A stretch of DNA of 64,000 nucleotides from Limnanthes douglasii subsp. nivea (GCA_036936605.1 JAUPFV010000002.1:247587305-247651304); one strand, 5' to 3'. Shown: positions 43,560 through 57,105, numbered from the stretch's first letter. Notes: a model not told the origin generated them from the letters alone. Program-made: numbers and translations.

Positions 43560-44774
43560 CAATTAAACATATCATAATAAACGTACTACTACAATATTAA
43601 TAAGATACATTTGAGAAATCATATCAATTTATATATATATATATATAAGTTTGAGCGTAATGTTGATCTTACCAATCAATTTAATTATGAAAATATTTTT
43701 CCGGGTCAATTTTTCTAGTTCAATGTTTAATTACTAATTCATAAATAATTATCTCAGGTTTAAGATTGACTATATCAAATGCAAAACTTCTTATAGACCG
43801 ATTAAAGTTCACATACTTATTAATAATAAACTTGTCAAAATTCTTAAATAATTTCAGTTTACTAATAATGATCATTTTAACGATATATTCAAGTTCAAAC
43901 AACTTGAAAGATGCTAAATATTTTGTCAAATATCACCTACACATTTTAGGTTCAAACAATCATAAATACATTTAAGATTTAAATATCAATTAAACAAAAA
44001 ACAAATCGGAACATGTCACGTAGCAACCTAATTTGAATTGTTTGGCCTAATTTTAGTGTTTGTTGCGATCGAACACTTTATGGTTGTGGTAAACACTGAC
44101 ATGAGTCCCAAATCTGCACCAAATCTGACGATAAACATTTTTATTTATCCAAAAATCTAAAACTAAAGGCCTTAAACATGCTTTCTACATACAATTGAAT
44201 AAAAAGCATGCATCAATATTCATAGATACACACTCTAACCAATCAAAACAACACTCAATTTCCAAATGTGTCTACCATTTAAAGAAATTAAATCAGCATG
44301 CTTTATCATCATTTTTAGAATCTAAAAAAAACTAACAACTTGGGATGACTATAATACCACTTGTTAGAAAAAAAAATTATTTTTTAAATCATTGAAGGCC
44401 CAATAAGTAGAGTTAAAACACGTAGTATTCATTCTTAGTTTTCTAATTGAATTTTCTTGATGATGATGCTCATCAAATCAATTTTTCAAATATGTTTTCA
44501 ATGTTTTCTTTCTAAACTCACTTTATTGTCTGTTGTCTTGATGGAGAGAAATTGTATTTTATTAATTGTTTTGTAAATCTCATCACAATATTAATTCATA
44601 CTTATTGAATTAATATTACTCAAATTAACATTCCATTATTTAACAATTCATAAAATATTATAGTATTTGAATATTCAATCATTAATCCAATATTAAATTT
44701 AGAAATTGATTAATGAATTAAAATTACTTAATATCATAATAAATTAATATAATCTCGAATATCAGTAGTTAACA
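43560..44774 (-). other. 5' part of the older copia, including a probable LTR remnant
   Basis: From about 44362 the plus strand reads TGTTAGAAAAAAAA, and the minus strand shows the TAACA LTR end followed by a worn initiator-Met-type PBS. So 44362-44774 is a likely 5' LTR remnant, cut on the right by the second Tat element. The 43560-44340 stretch is AT-rich gag-region decay with a (TA)8 run at about 43630. Confidence 0.45.
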
Positions 44775-45129
44775 TGGTGTTGTTTATTTCTGATCAAAGG
44801 GTATATTGGAAAAGAGTTTCAGGAATTTAATATGTTAAGTGAGAAGTAGAGAGATAAATGAGGTGTGTACTAGCAGTAAATTTTTTCACCCCCATTAATG
44901 AAAGTTGTTGGGATATTTTTACTCATTTAATGAACCATGGGCCTTCCGGGTCGGATTATGGGTTTGAGTTAAGTTTAAAACCCATGAGCCCAAGAAATGA
45001 AATGACTAGCAGCTAGCTGAGTCACATTCCACTTGGTTATACTGTTCGGTGGGGGCATGGTACTGGATATGTCTGAACTGCCCTCCGGATATATACAATA
45101 GTTTGTGTCAAAGAAATCCGACCTCATCA
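44775..45129 (-). repeat. 3' LTR of the second Tat element
   Basis: 355 bases, matching 50909-51261. The shared landmark strings are CACCCCCATTAATGAAAG and CTAGCTGAGTCAC. On the minus strand it starts TGATGAGGTC after the polypurine tract. Confidence 0.88.
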
Positions 45130-45867
45130 GTATCCCCTTTAGATCTTGCAAAGATACTTTGGAAGAGCTAATTCGAAAAAATAAAAATCAGTATGTATTC
45201 AAGGTGAAGTCTGATCTGACGTTTGTATGCGGACAAAATCTTGATCGGATCCAAAGAGATTAACTTACAGTTAGGAATTCTAAAAGTCAGGTTTTGGAAG
45301 TGGGACACATATCGCGCTTTGGTTCGACCTTTCAGCTGTTTTTTCTCCTAGATTCCTATACCTACTGGCTGAAAAGTAACTTAGGGTGTAATATTCATAC
45401 CTTTTAGCCTCTAATCATTATTGTGATTGATTCATCTTCCCCTATGTGAAAACTTCCACATCTTCATCTCTATGTAAATAAGTTTCACTGTTATACCTTT
45501 TTGAGAATACAAAAATCTTTAGAGAGAGAAAGCTTGATAATCTTTCAAAATTGTGTCTAGGAAGAATATATGTTCACAGCTAGAACGCCTTTGTGAAAGA
45601 AGGTTGGCTAAACTTATCCGATTCAGAAAGAGCAAGAAGAGACGCAAGAATCGCAGCTGGACTCCCTGCCTCTCCTGGTGGAAAAATCTGCCAAACAAAA
45701 CCAAACACATGCAGAGCTCATCCTCATAAAAAATATAAAGAGTTAAAAAATCATCTTTTATTCCAACCATATCTCCTTTAGAGTCAGGGTCTTCAGTCCA
45801 AGAGTCTCAAAACCCTCTGCCTAAAGAAAAAGTTGTTTCCAGTGTTAGGAAACTTTCACCATTCTGG

Positions 45868-48379
45868 CCATGGGTTAATATGCTGATAAATCCACCCCTC
45901 GAAGGGTAACTCGTCTTTCTAAAGCCAAAAGTATTCCCTCTTCTTTGAAACCTGCTAGTTCGGAGACAATAAAGCCCTTAGCCGATTCTAAACTGCCCGA
46001 ACAACAGTCAAGTGTAATGGAGGAGACCATGGAGGACAAAATGGAATGCACTCCCTTCGACACATCCGGACAGACAAAAGACAACGCAGCAGATCGGAAG
46101 AAAAAAGTAAAAGTAGGTCTTCCCAACATTGAGTCACTTCCGGAGTGTCTTGAAGGGAAAGTGGAGCCAAACTTTTACAAGGTTAGTGTGAAATATTTGA
46201 TAGCTCTTCAGAATATTTCTTATGTATACACCCATACTGCTGAGTTGGGTCGGATCCGAACAAAATGAGGTTTTCTTGATTCTGTTAAAGTGAGAATTCC
46301 AGTCACTCCGGAAACCCCCGTGGACTGTAAATCCCATGAGTTGGTGGTGTATATTGAGGTGCTAAATTGGGGCCTTCAGTTACCTTTGGACACATAAATA
46401 GTCAGGAATTTCCACCTGATAAAGTTATGCCCAAGTCAACTGAGCCCAAACGCATGGTATACTTTGTTGGCCGGTATAATAGCATCTAGACTCTAAAATA
46501 TTCCTCTACCCATGGAGCAATTTGCTATTGCGGTTGGTCTATGCAGAAACCACCATATCCTTTTTTACCATTAGAATATGAGAAATGACTACAAGGTGGT
46601 AAATGATATTTTGGAGTCCGAGAAGCTATGGAGGACTAAATTTTTATTTATTAGCGTAGCGTGGGAGAATGGAAAAAAAATAAACTCCATCACTAATTCC
46701 AAGCCAACTGACCAACCGCTGGAAACATTCAAGTAATATCTGTTCGCGTTTTTATTAGTTTCCAAATGCTATGTTAATATTCCGAACTGACTATTGTATT
46801 TTCTTGTAGTATTTTCAAAAAATTTCCAGAGAACCTAGAGGTAGGCCAAGCTACCCGTACCAGGCTAAACTAATGGGCATATGAGAAATGGGGATTGGGT
46901 TTCAAAAACTGTTTTACTTCTAGAAACTTCGTGAGGTCTCACTTTTGGAATACTACGGGGAGTAGAGACCTTACTTGGGAGCAGATAACCACTCCTCCTC
47001 ATGCATATGTTATTTTAAAGAGAACTGGGGCTAAGGATGAAAACTTCACTTGCCTTCCCGGAACAAATCCCCTAGTCACCTAGACAAGATTAAGAGCAAG
47101 AAGAAGAAGAAAACTAAATCTGAACCATCTCAACAGGTCTTCGAATGAGTCGGTTCGGGGAACCAATGAGGAATCAATACCGCTTTGCTAGAGGCAGGTG
47201 AGGTCACAATGAAGGAAGCTGGCGGATCGGATCATCCGCCCCATATTACAAGGAAAGATCATAAGAGGCGCAAAGAAGAAAAAAAGTAACTTATGATCAG
47301 AGATGGTAATTTGTCCTACCGAACTTCCTCCTTCTGATCCTCCTGATCTTACTGCTTCCAATCCTGATGATCTTCCTCCACAAGAAGAAATTCCACCTAA
47401 TTCTCTCTCTCAAACATTCTTACCGGCCAAACAGGAAACTACTGAAGGGGATGCTAATCTAGATGTGTTTCAAAACATGTACTTCAGTAACTTGGACAAA
47501 GATGACTTTGAACTGACTTTCCCTCATGCCTCAGCAACCAATGTTGTTACCCATAATGGTGAGTCGTACGAGATATCAAGTGAGCAAGATACTATGAGCC
47601 ATGTCCTCTTAGGTTATATCCGTCCGATAGTTGAACTAGAAAGGAAAGTGATGGAACAAACAACGACCATAACTTCCAAAATCACTAGAAAACCAGGGCT
47701 TGAAGAATGATCTCTCCATTGCACAACAAATTATAGAAGCCTCAAAGAAGGAGAAATAGGACTTGGCTACCGAACTACATCAGTAAAAAAAATGCTGAAA
47801 ATGATTTCGAGACCAAGTATTCCAGACTGGAAACTTCTGCCTCTACCAAGATCAAAACTTTGAAGGAGCAACAAGCTCCAGTGCCAGTACTATCAAAACT
47901 TTATCCGAAGAAAAATATACTTTGGGGAGGCTTCTCAATGAGAAGACAGATGATAATGTTTCTTTAATAAGCAAGGCCAAGAGATAGCTACAGGAATAGA
48001 GAAGTATGCTACTGGAGTGGTGGAATCTTTGGAGAAGAGAGATGAGAGGATAAAATCGGACATGGTTTTTCTATTCCATGAAAATTTTCCGAAGAGGAAC
48101 CTTGGTCCTTTGTGGAAATCGGACATGGAAGATGGTGACAATCATGGTTTTTCAAGTGGAGAAGATTCTGATGAAGGAACTGATGAGAGCTCAAACGCTG
48201 AACTCAAGAGTCCCAAGAAAGGCGAAGGTGATGAAGAAACCGTAGGGAACAAGCCTATGGTTGTAATGTTATGTTGTGGTTTTAAAACTAAATTCCTTGG
48301 ACGACCAATTTTTTTTGTTGTGTTTTTTGAATTCTTGTCTTATGAACCAAAGTCCATGAATGGTCAAGAAATTTTGTGA
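45868..48379 (+). pseudogene. Antisense ORF of the second Tat element, broken
   Basis: Plus-strand frames from about 45868 encode a basic N-terminus (DKSTPRRVTRLSKAKSIPSS). Next is a domain reading YIEVLNWGLQLPLDT, LCPSQLSPNAWYTLLAGIIA, which matches the putative gypsy-type transposon domain (Pfam Transposase_28, as I recall it). A linker follows (47303-47710), then coiled-coil frames, and an acidic tail (DMEDGDNHGFSSGEDSDEGT). Stops and shifts are frequent. The plan equals that of 37219-39611 in the first Tat element, each being antisense to its own gag-pol. Confidence 0.7.
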
Positions 48380-48779
48380 ATTGTGGATCGCACTTGTTCC
48401 GTTCAAGTTTTTATATTACATCTTTCTTTTGTACAAACTGCATTGTCTTCTTACAGTTAATGTTCTAGGTAATTTTCACTATTTCTGATTTGTTAAATAA
48501 GTGTTTAATAAGCATTGAATGACTCCAATCACAAGTGTTTAATAAATGTGATCAAGTATTTAAAAAATCTGATCAACTCAAAGATACTTCATTTGAGAGC
48601 CGGAGTGTTTAATCAATATTTAATTTATCTGATCGCCTCATACTATGGTGAAGAATTTTGCACCAGACTTTTAAAGAAGGCATAAAATATTATTAAAAAA
48701 CCTGGATACCTCGTTTAAACCTCCCTGCGTCACCAGGGTAGGAAAAAGTATGCCCCCATAATATTTACATTGAAGTATA

Positions 48780-50880
48780 AAGAGTTAATATTTACATGAG
48801 AGTTTTATTCTAAATAAACATGAGATGTTCAATGTTTCATGGGTGCTTCAATTCTCTGATTTCTTTGTCTTGAAGTTTATATGTCCATGGCTTAACTTTT
48901 TCACATACCACATAAGGACCTTCCCAGTTCGGAGCTACCTTTCCAAATTGTTTCTCTTTAGTGTGCAGAAGACTTTTATTAAGACTTTGTCTTTCAATTG
49001 AAAATATTTTCTTTTAAACTTGAATGCAAATCTGCTTCTCATTAAACTATGATAGTGTATTGATCTTAAATGTGCTTTGACTCTCCTTTATTCAATTAAA
49101 TCCAACTAATTCCTAACTGCCATATCATTTGCATGTTCAGAATAGTTTTGGATTCTGAAAGATGGTAAAGTAGTTTCTTTAGCTGTAATTGCATCCATGC
49201 CATAAACGAGAGCAAAAATGGATTCTTGTGTAGAAATTCGGGGAGTAGTTTGATAAGCCCACAGTACCTCTTGCAAATAACTTGGCCACTGTCCTACAAC
49301 TCATTCCAACGAATAATCGAAGGAGTATTTTGGGGAGTATTCGGGGAGTATTCACTTTGGATGATGTATTATCCGGCCTGCTCCCCCCTTGTCTTTTAAC
49401 ATAGGCCCCCAATTTACCCCTTTCAGTGAGATTATGCACCTCTTGTTTCAAAGCTATGCAATCATGGGTATCATGCAAAATGTCATTATGGTATTTATAG
49501 AAACGGGTACTTTGATTTTCTCTAGGAGACTATAATGTGGTTGGATTTCTAAAGTGTACTTCCTTTTTAGTTTTGTCATATATTGTAGCCACACTTTCTC
49601 CCAACTCAGCAAACCACTCAGGTTGAACCCAAGGTCCCCTTTTATTTCTAACCTGCTGGTTTTGGTTCTAGTTGGACTGACTCTCTTTGGGCCGGTGAGA
49701 TCCCTGTCCAGTTTCCTTCGATCTGTAACCGGACTGGTTAGTTGTTTGAGGTGTTGAAGATGTAGCTGTGGATCTGATCTGGTGAGTTACTCTTGATTTC
49801 TTAGTCTATTCAACATTAATTTGTTTCCCAACTTGATTTAACAACCCTCCAAAGGTCATAGTTTTTTTTTTGGGTCATAGAATCAGCCAAGTTCCCCGGA
49901 TTCAACCCCTGTCTAAGAGAGGAAATTTCCACTTGTTCAAAGCAATCAGCCAGCCTATTCTTTGTATTTATAAAACCTGTTAATGTATTCTTTTAATGAC
50001 TCGTTTAGTCCCTGAGCAAAATGGATTATGGTATCACCATTGCATCTGAGCTCCTTGCTTCCAACAAATTGTCTTCGGAAAAGAATCTAAAAGATATCAA
50101 ATTTTTTTATAGATCCCTGCGGGAGACTGTTATGCCAGTTGAGGGCACTTCCCTTAAAGGTTTGAGATAAATCCCTACAAAGAAGCCTGCTATCATCGTA
50201 AAAATTTATCATGAAGTTCTTAAATTGCTCAAGATGATTGTCTGGATCTTTACTCTCATCGTACTTCTCTTGGAACTATCAAATCTTTTAGAAAGATATC
50301 CAGAGAATATTTTTGAGGACAAAGGTGACTGTTTCCAATTTTGACTTCGACTAAGCATGATATCCTCATTCGGAGTATCAAAAATACATGGTTCGGACTG
50401 GAAAGCAAAATGATCAATTAAGAAATGGTTAATATGCTGATCAGCTGATCCCTTCATCCTCCCTTGATACTTTTTGAGCCGGCCATGTCTGTCCCTCTTT
50501 GTTGAGTGCTTATTGGACAACCTTATTTTCTTATTTAATCGTCCTTCATCACTGTTAGATGATACTGACTCTTCAAGTTCCGCATCATTAGATGAACTGC
50601 TAGAAGATTCTGACGTGGAGCTCTCCATTCGTTTGGATCGATGTGTTTTCTTGGAGCTGAGATGAGTCTTCAGGGACTGCTCATTTTCACTAGGATTATC
50701 AGTATGGTGGAGTGCTAATGCACCAGATTTTTCTTTAACTCATTTTTCTGTTTGTTTCAGCGCTCTCAAAGCCACAATCTGAGCCCTCAATTGACCGCAC
50801 TCCTTAATAGTGTACTCATTATTTTCTTTTGCTCCTGCCACCTCTAAAGGTGGAGTATTTTGTGCATTCGGATCCATCCA
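48780..50880 (-). pseudogene. Tat gag fused to a truncated integrase C-terminus
   Basis: Gag is seen at 50628-50209 (Ser/Glu-rich N-terminus, SSTSESSSSSSNDAELEESV) and 49478-49179 (HDTHDCIALKQEVHNL, the gag C-terminal zinc-like motif). At about 49300-49345 the sequence passes to integrase C-terminal strings in another frame (VLWAYQTTPRISTQES, FALVYGMDAI), then KDKVLIKVF-like motifs near 48960. A short GGGGAGTATT direct repeat sits at the junction. Confidence 0.7.
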
Positions 50881-50908
50881 AACTCGCCTCCCACTATGGT
50901 CACCAATT

Positions 50909-51261
50909 TGGTGTGGTTTATTTCTGATTAAAGGGTGTTTTGGGAAAAAGTTTCAAGAATTTAATATCTTGAGTGAGAAGTAGAGAAATAAAGGAGGTGT
51001 GTACTAGTAGTAAAAAATTTCACCCCCATTAATGAAAGTAGTTGGGTTATTTATAGTCATTTAATGAACCGTGGTGCTTCCTGGTCGGATCATGGGCTTG
51101 GGTTAAGTTTAAAAACCCATAAGCCCAAGAGATGAAATGACTAGCAACTAGCTGAGTCACGTTCCACTTGGTTATAAAATTCGGTGGGGCATGGTACTGG
51201 ATATGTACGAACCGCCCTCCGGATATATATAGTAGTCGTGTCAAAAAAATTGACCTCATCA
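50909..51261 (-). repeat. 5' LTR of the second Tat element
   Basis: 353 bases, direct repeat of 44775-45129. On the minus strand the PBS-like sequence follows its end within a few bases. Confidence 0.88.
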
Positions 51262-51923
51262 ATACCCAATAAGTTATGACTAAAACTTACTATTTTGGCA
51301 CATTAACTATTAAGCATTGAAATAAAAAACCATATATAAAAACTCATATTCGGAAAGAGTCTCAGAATAATCAAAGCTAGATCTATCCAAAGCTTAACCT
51401 TTCATACTGAGATTAAACCCATGATAAGACCAAAAATTCTCTACCAATTCTTAACAAATACCGAGACCGAACTCTCTTATACTAAGACTTAACTCAAGCC
51501 AATACTCAAACATTTTCAAGGTTAAACCTCCCTAGAATAGTCTTATTTTTTAAAAAAATATGTAATGAAGTATGCAAGATCATGTCTGGTGAAAATCATA
51601 GTATAAATGATAATTTCGATAACATATGTATTAAATATATCTTACATAAACTTTCTATTAACGTATTACGATAGTAGCATTGTAATGTTTCCTTATTTTA
51701 TTAAGTTTTGTTTGGTGACTCTCATAGAAAAGTACATATTTTCTAGAATTGAGGGTGTGCACATCCCCCCACCATCACACCAAACACCCAAACATAATGT
51801 ATAGTTCATGATCTGTTCATATGTCATTGTAAGATGTTGATCCTTGTAATTTGGATCTATATTATGCTCTTAAAAAATTATAATTCTTTTTCTATTCGTG
51901 GTTAGATTTTACTTTTTTTCTTT
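51262..51923. other. AT-rich spacer
   Basis: Possibly the continuation of the older copia LTR beyond the second Tat insertion, but I cannot show it. No coding frame. Confidence 0.4.
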
Positions 51924-54860
51924 GTGGTTTTGATTAGATTAGGGTTTATAAATTTAGCCAAAACTTGTTCTGACCATGATCCCATGGTCATTTCTCTCTC
52001 AAACAACTCTTTAAAACCCAAAGCATCATTTATATTTCTTAAAATGTGGTGCATGCATCATGACCTCCATCAAATCATTGAAAACTGTTGGACCAACCAC
52101 ATTCATGGTTCTTCCTTAATTATTTTCTCGCTTAAGTTAAAAGGATTTAAAGCCGTTCTTAAAACTTAGAACCATGAGATCTTTGGAAACATCTTTAATG
52201 TTGTTCCCAAAGCTGAGGAAGAAGTTAATTTTTATGAGTAAAAATTTCAAAACACCAAAACTAATGAGGATAAACCCAATATGTTAAATTCAAAATCCAA
52301 TCAATTTCTTCTATTGGAAGGAGAATAAGCCTATTGGCAGAAAGAACGTTGTGTCAATTGATTTAAGGATGAGGATAAAAACACCTCCCTATTCCATAAT
52401 TTTGTTAACAAAAGGCAAAAGAAAAACCATATTAATAGTGTGAAGAATAATGGTCTCTAGATTGAGGACCAAAATAAGATAAGTGAATCTCTTGTGAACT
52501 ATTTTCAGAAAAACTTAGCTGATAACAAAACATTATCCCTTATTTTTACTCTTACAATATCACCCATTCCATTATTACTGAGACCGAAAACAATCAGCTT
52601 CGTATTACTCCAACTGAAAAGGAAATATTTAGAGCCATTAAGAGCTTAAAAACCAGCAGTACTGCAGGCCCTAATGGTTTTAGCATTGTTTTCTATATTA
52701 CATATTGGAATATCATTAAAATTGATCTCTGCTCAACCATTATTCATTTCTTCAATGGTAACCCTTGCCCAAATGGCATATTTGCCACCACTATTTGCCT
52801 AATATCTAAAACTGATAGCCTTATGCAGTGGAAAGACTTCAGACCCATAAGTTTTTCCACTCTCATGAATAGGATCATCTCCGGGATCATCAATTATAGA
52901 CTCTTCTGTATTCTCCTTAAAATCATTTTGTGTGAACAATGTGGTTTATTCATGCGAGAAACATTCACGACCAGGTTCTCTTATCTCAAGAGATCATCCA
53001 TGACATTAATAAAAAGACTTTTGACAAGCTTTCTCATAGCTTTATCCTAATTGCTATGAAAGCATTTGGCTTTCTAAACAGATTAATCAATCTTATTAAT
53101 ACTTGTATTAGTTCAACATTTTTCCCATCCTAATAAATGGTGAGCTTAAAGGCTTCTTAAAAAGATTAAATGGTCTTAGGAAATGGGGCCCTATCTCCCA
53201 CAACCTCTTTATTATTGATGAGGAGTATCTTATTAGGGGCATTAATAAAATTTTTAGTTTACATAAAGGTATGACCATCAATAAAGATAAATCAAATCTT
53301 ATTACTTCCATCAAAGTCAGCCATCATAGAATCAACATTCTTGAATATTTTACTAGCTTTAGACATAAACCCCTCCTTATCAAGTACCTTGGCATTCTAA
53401 TTGATAATAATAACAAGATCATAAAATATGATGACCTTTTCTATAAGATTAGGGAACAAAATTCATGATTGGGACTCCACAACTCTTTCATTTGGTGGTA
53501 GGCTTATCCTTATTCAATCTGTCCTTATGGCCCTCCCTGTCTATTACATTCGGTATTGTTCTCTGCCCAAAAGTGTTATCACCAAAATTGGCAAACGTTT
53601 AATAGGTTCATTTAGATATCCAAAGAGAACTCGAAAACTACTCACTGGTCCAACTAAGACAACCTTTGTAAACCCTTTAAAAAGGATGGTATGAACATTA
53701 GAAGAATCTCTGATTTGCAAGACACCTTTACCTGTAGACTCTGGTTTAAGGAGAATAAAACATTGTGAGCCAAATACATGACCTCTATCTATTGTAAAAA
53801 CAACCACCATATTCAATTAAGCTCTACAACTAAAGGCTCTATAACATGGAGAAGGCTTATGAATATCAAAACCATTGATGAGCCTTATATACAATGGAGA
53901 CTTGAAAATGGTAATATTGATTCTGGTTAGACAAGTGAATTGTTAGTCCTCTTATCCAGATCTCTAGTACTGATAACAATGCATGGTATACTTCTGAAAA
54001 AGTGAGATTTTATTGGTTTAATAAAACTTGGAATATTTATAAACTTAAGGCTAATGTCACCACCTCTGAGATTAATTCTAGAACTTAGAATTCATTTGGA
54101 TAACAATGACAAGATAATTTGGTCCTTGGGTAGCACTGGTGACTTGATTACCAATTTTACATGGAATCATATTAGGAAAAAAGGTACCAAATCAATTATT
54201 TATGCTAAAACTTGGAACAGTATAACTCCAACCTAATACTCATTTCTTCTTTGGAAAAAATTCAAAGAATATATATCGGTTGACACCAATCTTCAGAAGA
54301 GAAAGTTTTGTATAGCATCAATATGTGTTCTCTATCATAATATTGAATTAGTTAACAACATATTCATTAACTCTGTATCTCTTGGAACATTTAGAAACAC
54401 TACTTTAATCTATTTTATATCATTATTAGCAAATATATGATCTTCCAACACCTAATTAGGCGATGGTTTTGGTCTACTAAAAAAATAACCCACATTAGGA
54501 CTATCATCCCTGTTGTTAGTAGCTAGCATATCTGCTATTATAGAAATAAAATTAAATTTTATGAATCTATTATTACTACCAATCAATTATTAGATAAGAT
54601 TCATAAATCAATCTATCATATTAGAAATACCAATCATTTCAAAAAGAAGCATTGGACTGGTGATATAGTATAGCCAATTAGATGGGAATCTATTTCCATA
54701 TTAATAACACTGTTGGAGCTAACACTTTCAAAGGGATTTCTCATAATACTAATAATATTAAATTAAACATTGATCGTTCATGTCTTATAGATGGTGATTC
54801 CAGTGGTGCTGGTATCTTTAAGGATACTAATTGGCTAGCTAGGTGGACCTTGTAATGCAA
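51924..54860 (+). pseudogene. Decayed LINE (endonuclease end, RT, zf-RVT, RNase H start)
   Basis: Opens with the end of the endonuclease (KTCSDHDPMVISLS). RT strings follow in shifting frames: TAGPNGFSIVFY, DFRPISFSTLMNRIISGIIN near 52830-52900, and LIKYLGILIDNNNKIIKYDD and TTLSFGGRLILIQSVLMALP near 53360-53540. Part of the zf-RVT region is at 54054-54236. The sequence between the GDPLSP-like region and FIIDEEYLIRGINKI lacks the FADD box, so the catalytic site is deleted. An RNase H-like start (KLNIDRSCLIDGDSSGAGIF) is at about 54760-54820. It belongs to a different LINE family from the one at 1757-6745. Confidence 0.78.
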
Positions 54861-54960
54861 AACTATTAAGTTTATTTCCGAAATGCAAAACCATTAAGTT
54901 TATTTCCGAAATGAAAAACCAGACTACTGATTGGCTAGCTAGGTGGACCTTGAAATGAAA
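54829..54960. repeat. Local direct duplications at the LINE 3' end
   Basis: GATTGGCTAGCTAGGTGGAC-type sequence occurs at about 54829 and 54930, and AAGTTTATTTCCGAAATG occurs twice between them. Confidence 0.8.
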
Positions 54961-55335
54961 GATGAGACTAGACTACGAACCTGACCAAACCCTAAATCCT
55001 ATTAGGGCTATAGTTCTTTTAGAAAGTCTAGGATTATCCTATATTAACAACAATGATTAGTCTTTCAATCTTGTATGATTTTTGGTTGTCAATTGATTTG
55101 GTTTGTGTTATCTCTCTTATAATCAAATGTTTAACTTACATACTACTTTCAATCGGGTGTGGTATCATGCTCATCATCTTTGTTTGATTGACATGGTATC
55201 AAATTTGAAGCTCTCCAATTTAAAAATCACATCTTGTCCTCTCTCAAGCAGTAGTTAGCGGCATCAGAGCTTATCCGAAACATCTTTGAATTCTCATCCC
55301 TCAGACCAATGCAGCTCTATCTATCACTAGTACAA

Positions 55336-55414
<79 letters not shown>

Positions 55415-56154
55415 TTACATAGAAAATATAAAACACTAGAAAACTAAATAATTTGTCATGAAACTAAAGTAATACCATAAAAAAAAACATAACATATATA
55501 TCAACAACAATATTGCGACAAAACCAATCGGCACCACAACAAAAAAACATGATTGTTACGACGTCTGTAGCCAACAGACAAGTTTCATTGCAATAAATTT
55601 TGCAGATTTTATAACAATGCAATCATTATACTATCTCGACACTGAATACGATATAATAATGAATCTCATTACCAAAACAGTTAAAAAATGCCGCTCGTGT
55701 TCATTTCCAAATATTCTTGTTTCCAAATTCCGGATATTATTTATAAAAACAATACATGACTACAACATCCCTAATACTAGGCATAAGATATATATAAGGT
55801 AAATATTAACCAATCTTAATCACAAAATTAAATATTAAAAATTAGATGGAAAATAAACCTAATTTTATGTAAATAAATCTCTAACAAATACAATAGTACA
55901 AATATTCAATATCAAATTTTTTAGTATGTCAGATCGAATAAAAAAAACTGTAAATCTAGAGTAATTAAATATTCATTATGTTAACCTATTAAACTAATAT
56001 TTATGAGGATGAGTTACCTCCTATCATCTAATTAAAAACTTAATTATTGGTTATTACCGATCTTTTTTCACGTTATTTAAATGTAATTATTTATAAAAAA
56101 TATAAAAGTACGGTCCTGAGTTGATGGTTAAAATATAACTAACATGGTATTTAT
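54961..56154. other. AT-rich region with a trinucleotide microsatellite
   Basis: No gene recognised. A run of about 26 AAT units lies at 55335-55413. The rest is AT-rich with scattered short frames that show no domain. Confidence 0.5.
55335..55413. repeat. (AAT)n microsatellite
   Basis: About 26 uninterrupted units. Confidence 0.96.
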
Positions 56155-57105
56155 TGTTTGGATGCATCATTTGTATCAATTTAGGCATTGGTAAAGCATG
56201 ATCTGTATCAACCTAGGAATTATCAAGGCATCAGATGCGCCAGCTAAGATTTTTTGTGCATCGGCCAAGAAGTATTTTGTAAGGTTGAGAAACTGCGTCA
56301 ACTCGAATGACATCATCCAAGGCATTGACTATTACGGCTAAAAAGCCATTGGTCAAACGTAGCAAGGCCATCAACCAGGTGGTCATTAGCCAAAGCACTG
56401 GTTATTTTGGTTCAGATGACATTAGTAAAGGTGAGTCAGGCCATTGAACGAGGAAAATAATGATTCGGTCTGAAAGAAAGTGAATAAGGCAAAGTCTGCA
56501 CAAGTTAATATGCTATCATCTTGGACTTAGGCTGTTTGGGTATGACTGCTGGTATAAGGTTTTGAATTATGATGGTTAAATCTCTCTTATGTTAGAAACA
56601 TAATCAGTTACTTATTGTTGCAACATAAATGATTATTTTTGTTATGAGTTTGTTACATTCGGTTTTGAAGATAGACTGACACCAATCATTATAACTATGT
56701 GGTTTGGGACTTCGAAGAAGTGACGAGATTTTGGTGAGTGTGCAACATATATTAAGATATATAAAATACTTGTTAGATTTGTTTTTGAAATAACAAAGAA
56801 TTATCTTGAAAAAGTATTGTTTGAGCTATGGAATATAGAGTTTACGTAAATACTCTTTCTCTAGAAACTTAATCTTGTATATTGTTGTAAGTGTTGAATA
56901 TGAAAGAATAACAGTGTCGTGGCTCAAAGAATATTTAGGCGGAATATGCCGAACCACTATAAATATATTTTGATGTACTTTCTCTAAGTATGTTATTTTG
57001 ATTTTACGCTTCACATTTATCTTTAGTAGAATCATTGAGTGTTTAAAGAAAAAATTCTTGGAATGAGCAGATCTTTTATTGAAGTTAACAAATATATTTA
57101 ATATC
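56155..57105 (+). repeat. 5' LTR of the long-LTR copia
   Basis: About 950 bases. It matches 60959-61623 and then 62777-62945. A TATA-like ACTATAAATATA is near 56957. The following CTGATATTACATAT is a possible worn initiator-Met PBS. Confidence 0.7.

Larger units (their letters stand above)
40954..44361 (-). mobile_element. Older copia element (right part), host of the Tat insertion
   Basis: On the minus strand from the right: possible PBS (AGTGGTATTATAGTCATC near 44360-44343, a worn match to the usual TGGTATCAGAGC), gag zinc knuckle (43555-43307), a pre-integrase stretch (about 42900-42820, QWHKRLGHISR), the integrase-RT linker (42796-42403), an inverted copy of that linker on the plus strand (41861-42145), RT C-terminus (41772-41440) and RNase H (41440-40954). 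Most of integrase and the RT palm are missing. Region 43560-44340 has no clear frame. Confidence 0.78.
44775..51261 (-). mobile_element. Second Tat-lineage gypsy element, with pol internally deleted
   Basis: Direct LTRs at 44775-45129 and 50909-51261 (TGGTGT...CTCATCA on the plus strand). The element reads right to left. After the 5' LTR (the right one) comes a PBS-like TTGGTGACCATAGTGGGAG (minus strand, about 50906-50888), then gag (50880-49179), then the C-terminal third of integrase (about 49310-48780). Protease, RT and RNase H are gone. The antisense ORF follows on the plus strand (45868-48379). A polypurine tract AAAGGGGATAC precedes the 3' LTR. I did not find a matching target-site duplication. 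Confidence 0.85.

Noticed and set aside
45593..45781. Plus-strand frame before the antisense ORF (LSDSERARRDARIAAGLPAS)
   Set aside because: It might be a first exon of the antisense gene, but I found no splice pair that joins it in frame, so it was not annotated separately.
44775..51261. Five-base target duplication for the second Tat element
   Set aside because: TAACA on the left and ATACC on the right do not match well enough under any boundary I tried.
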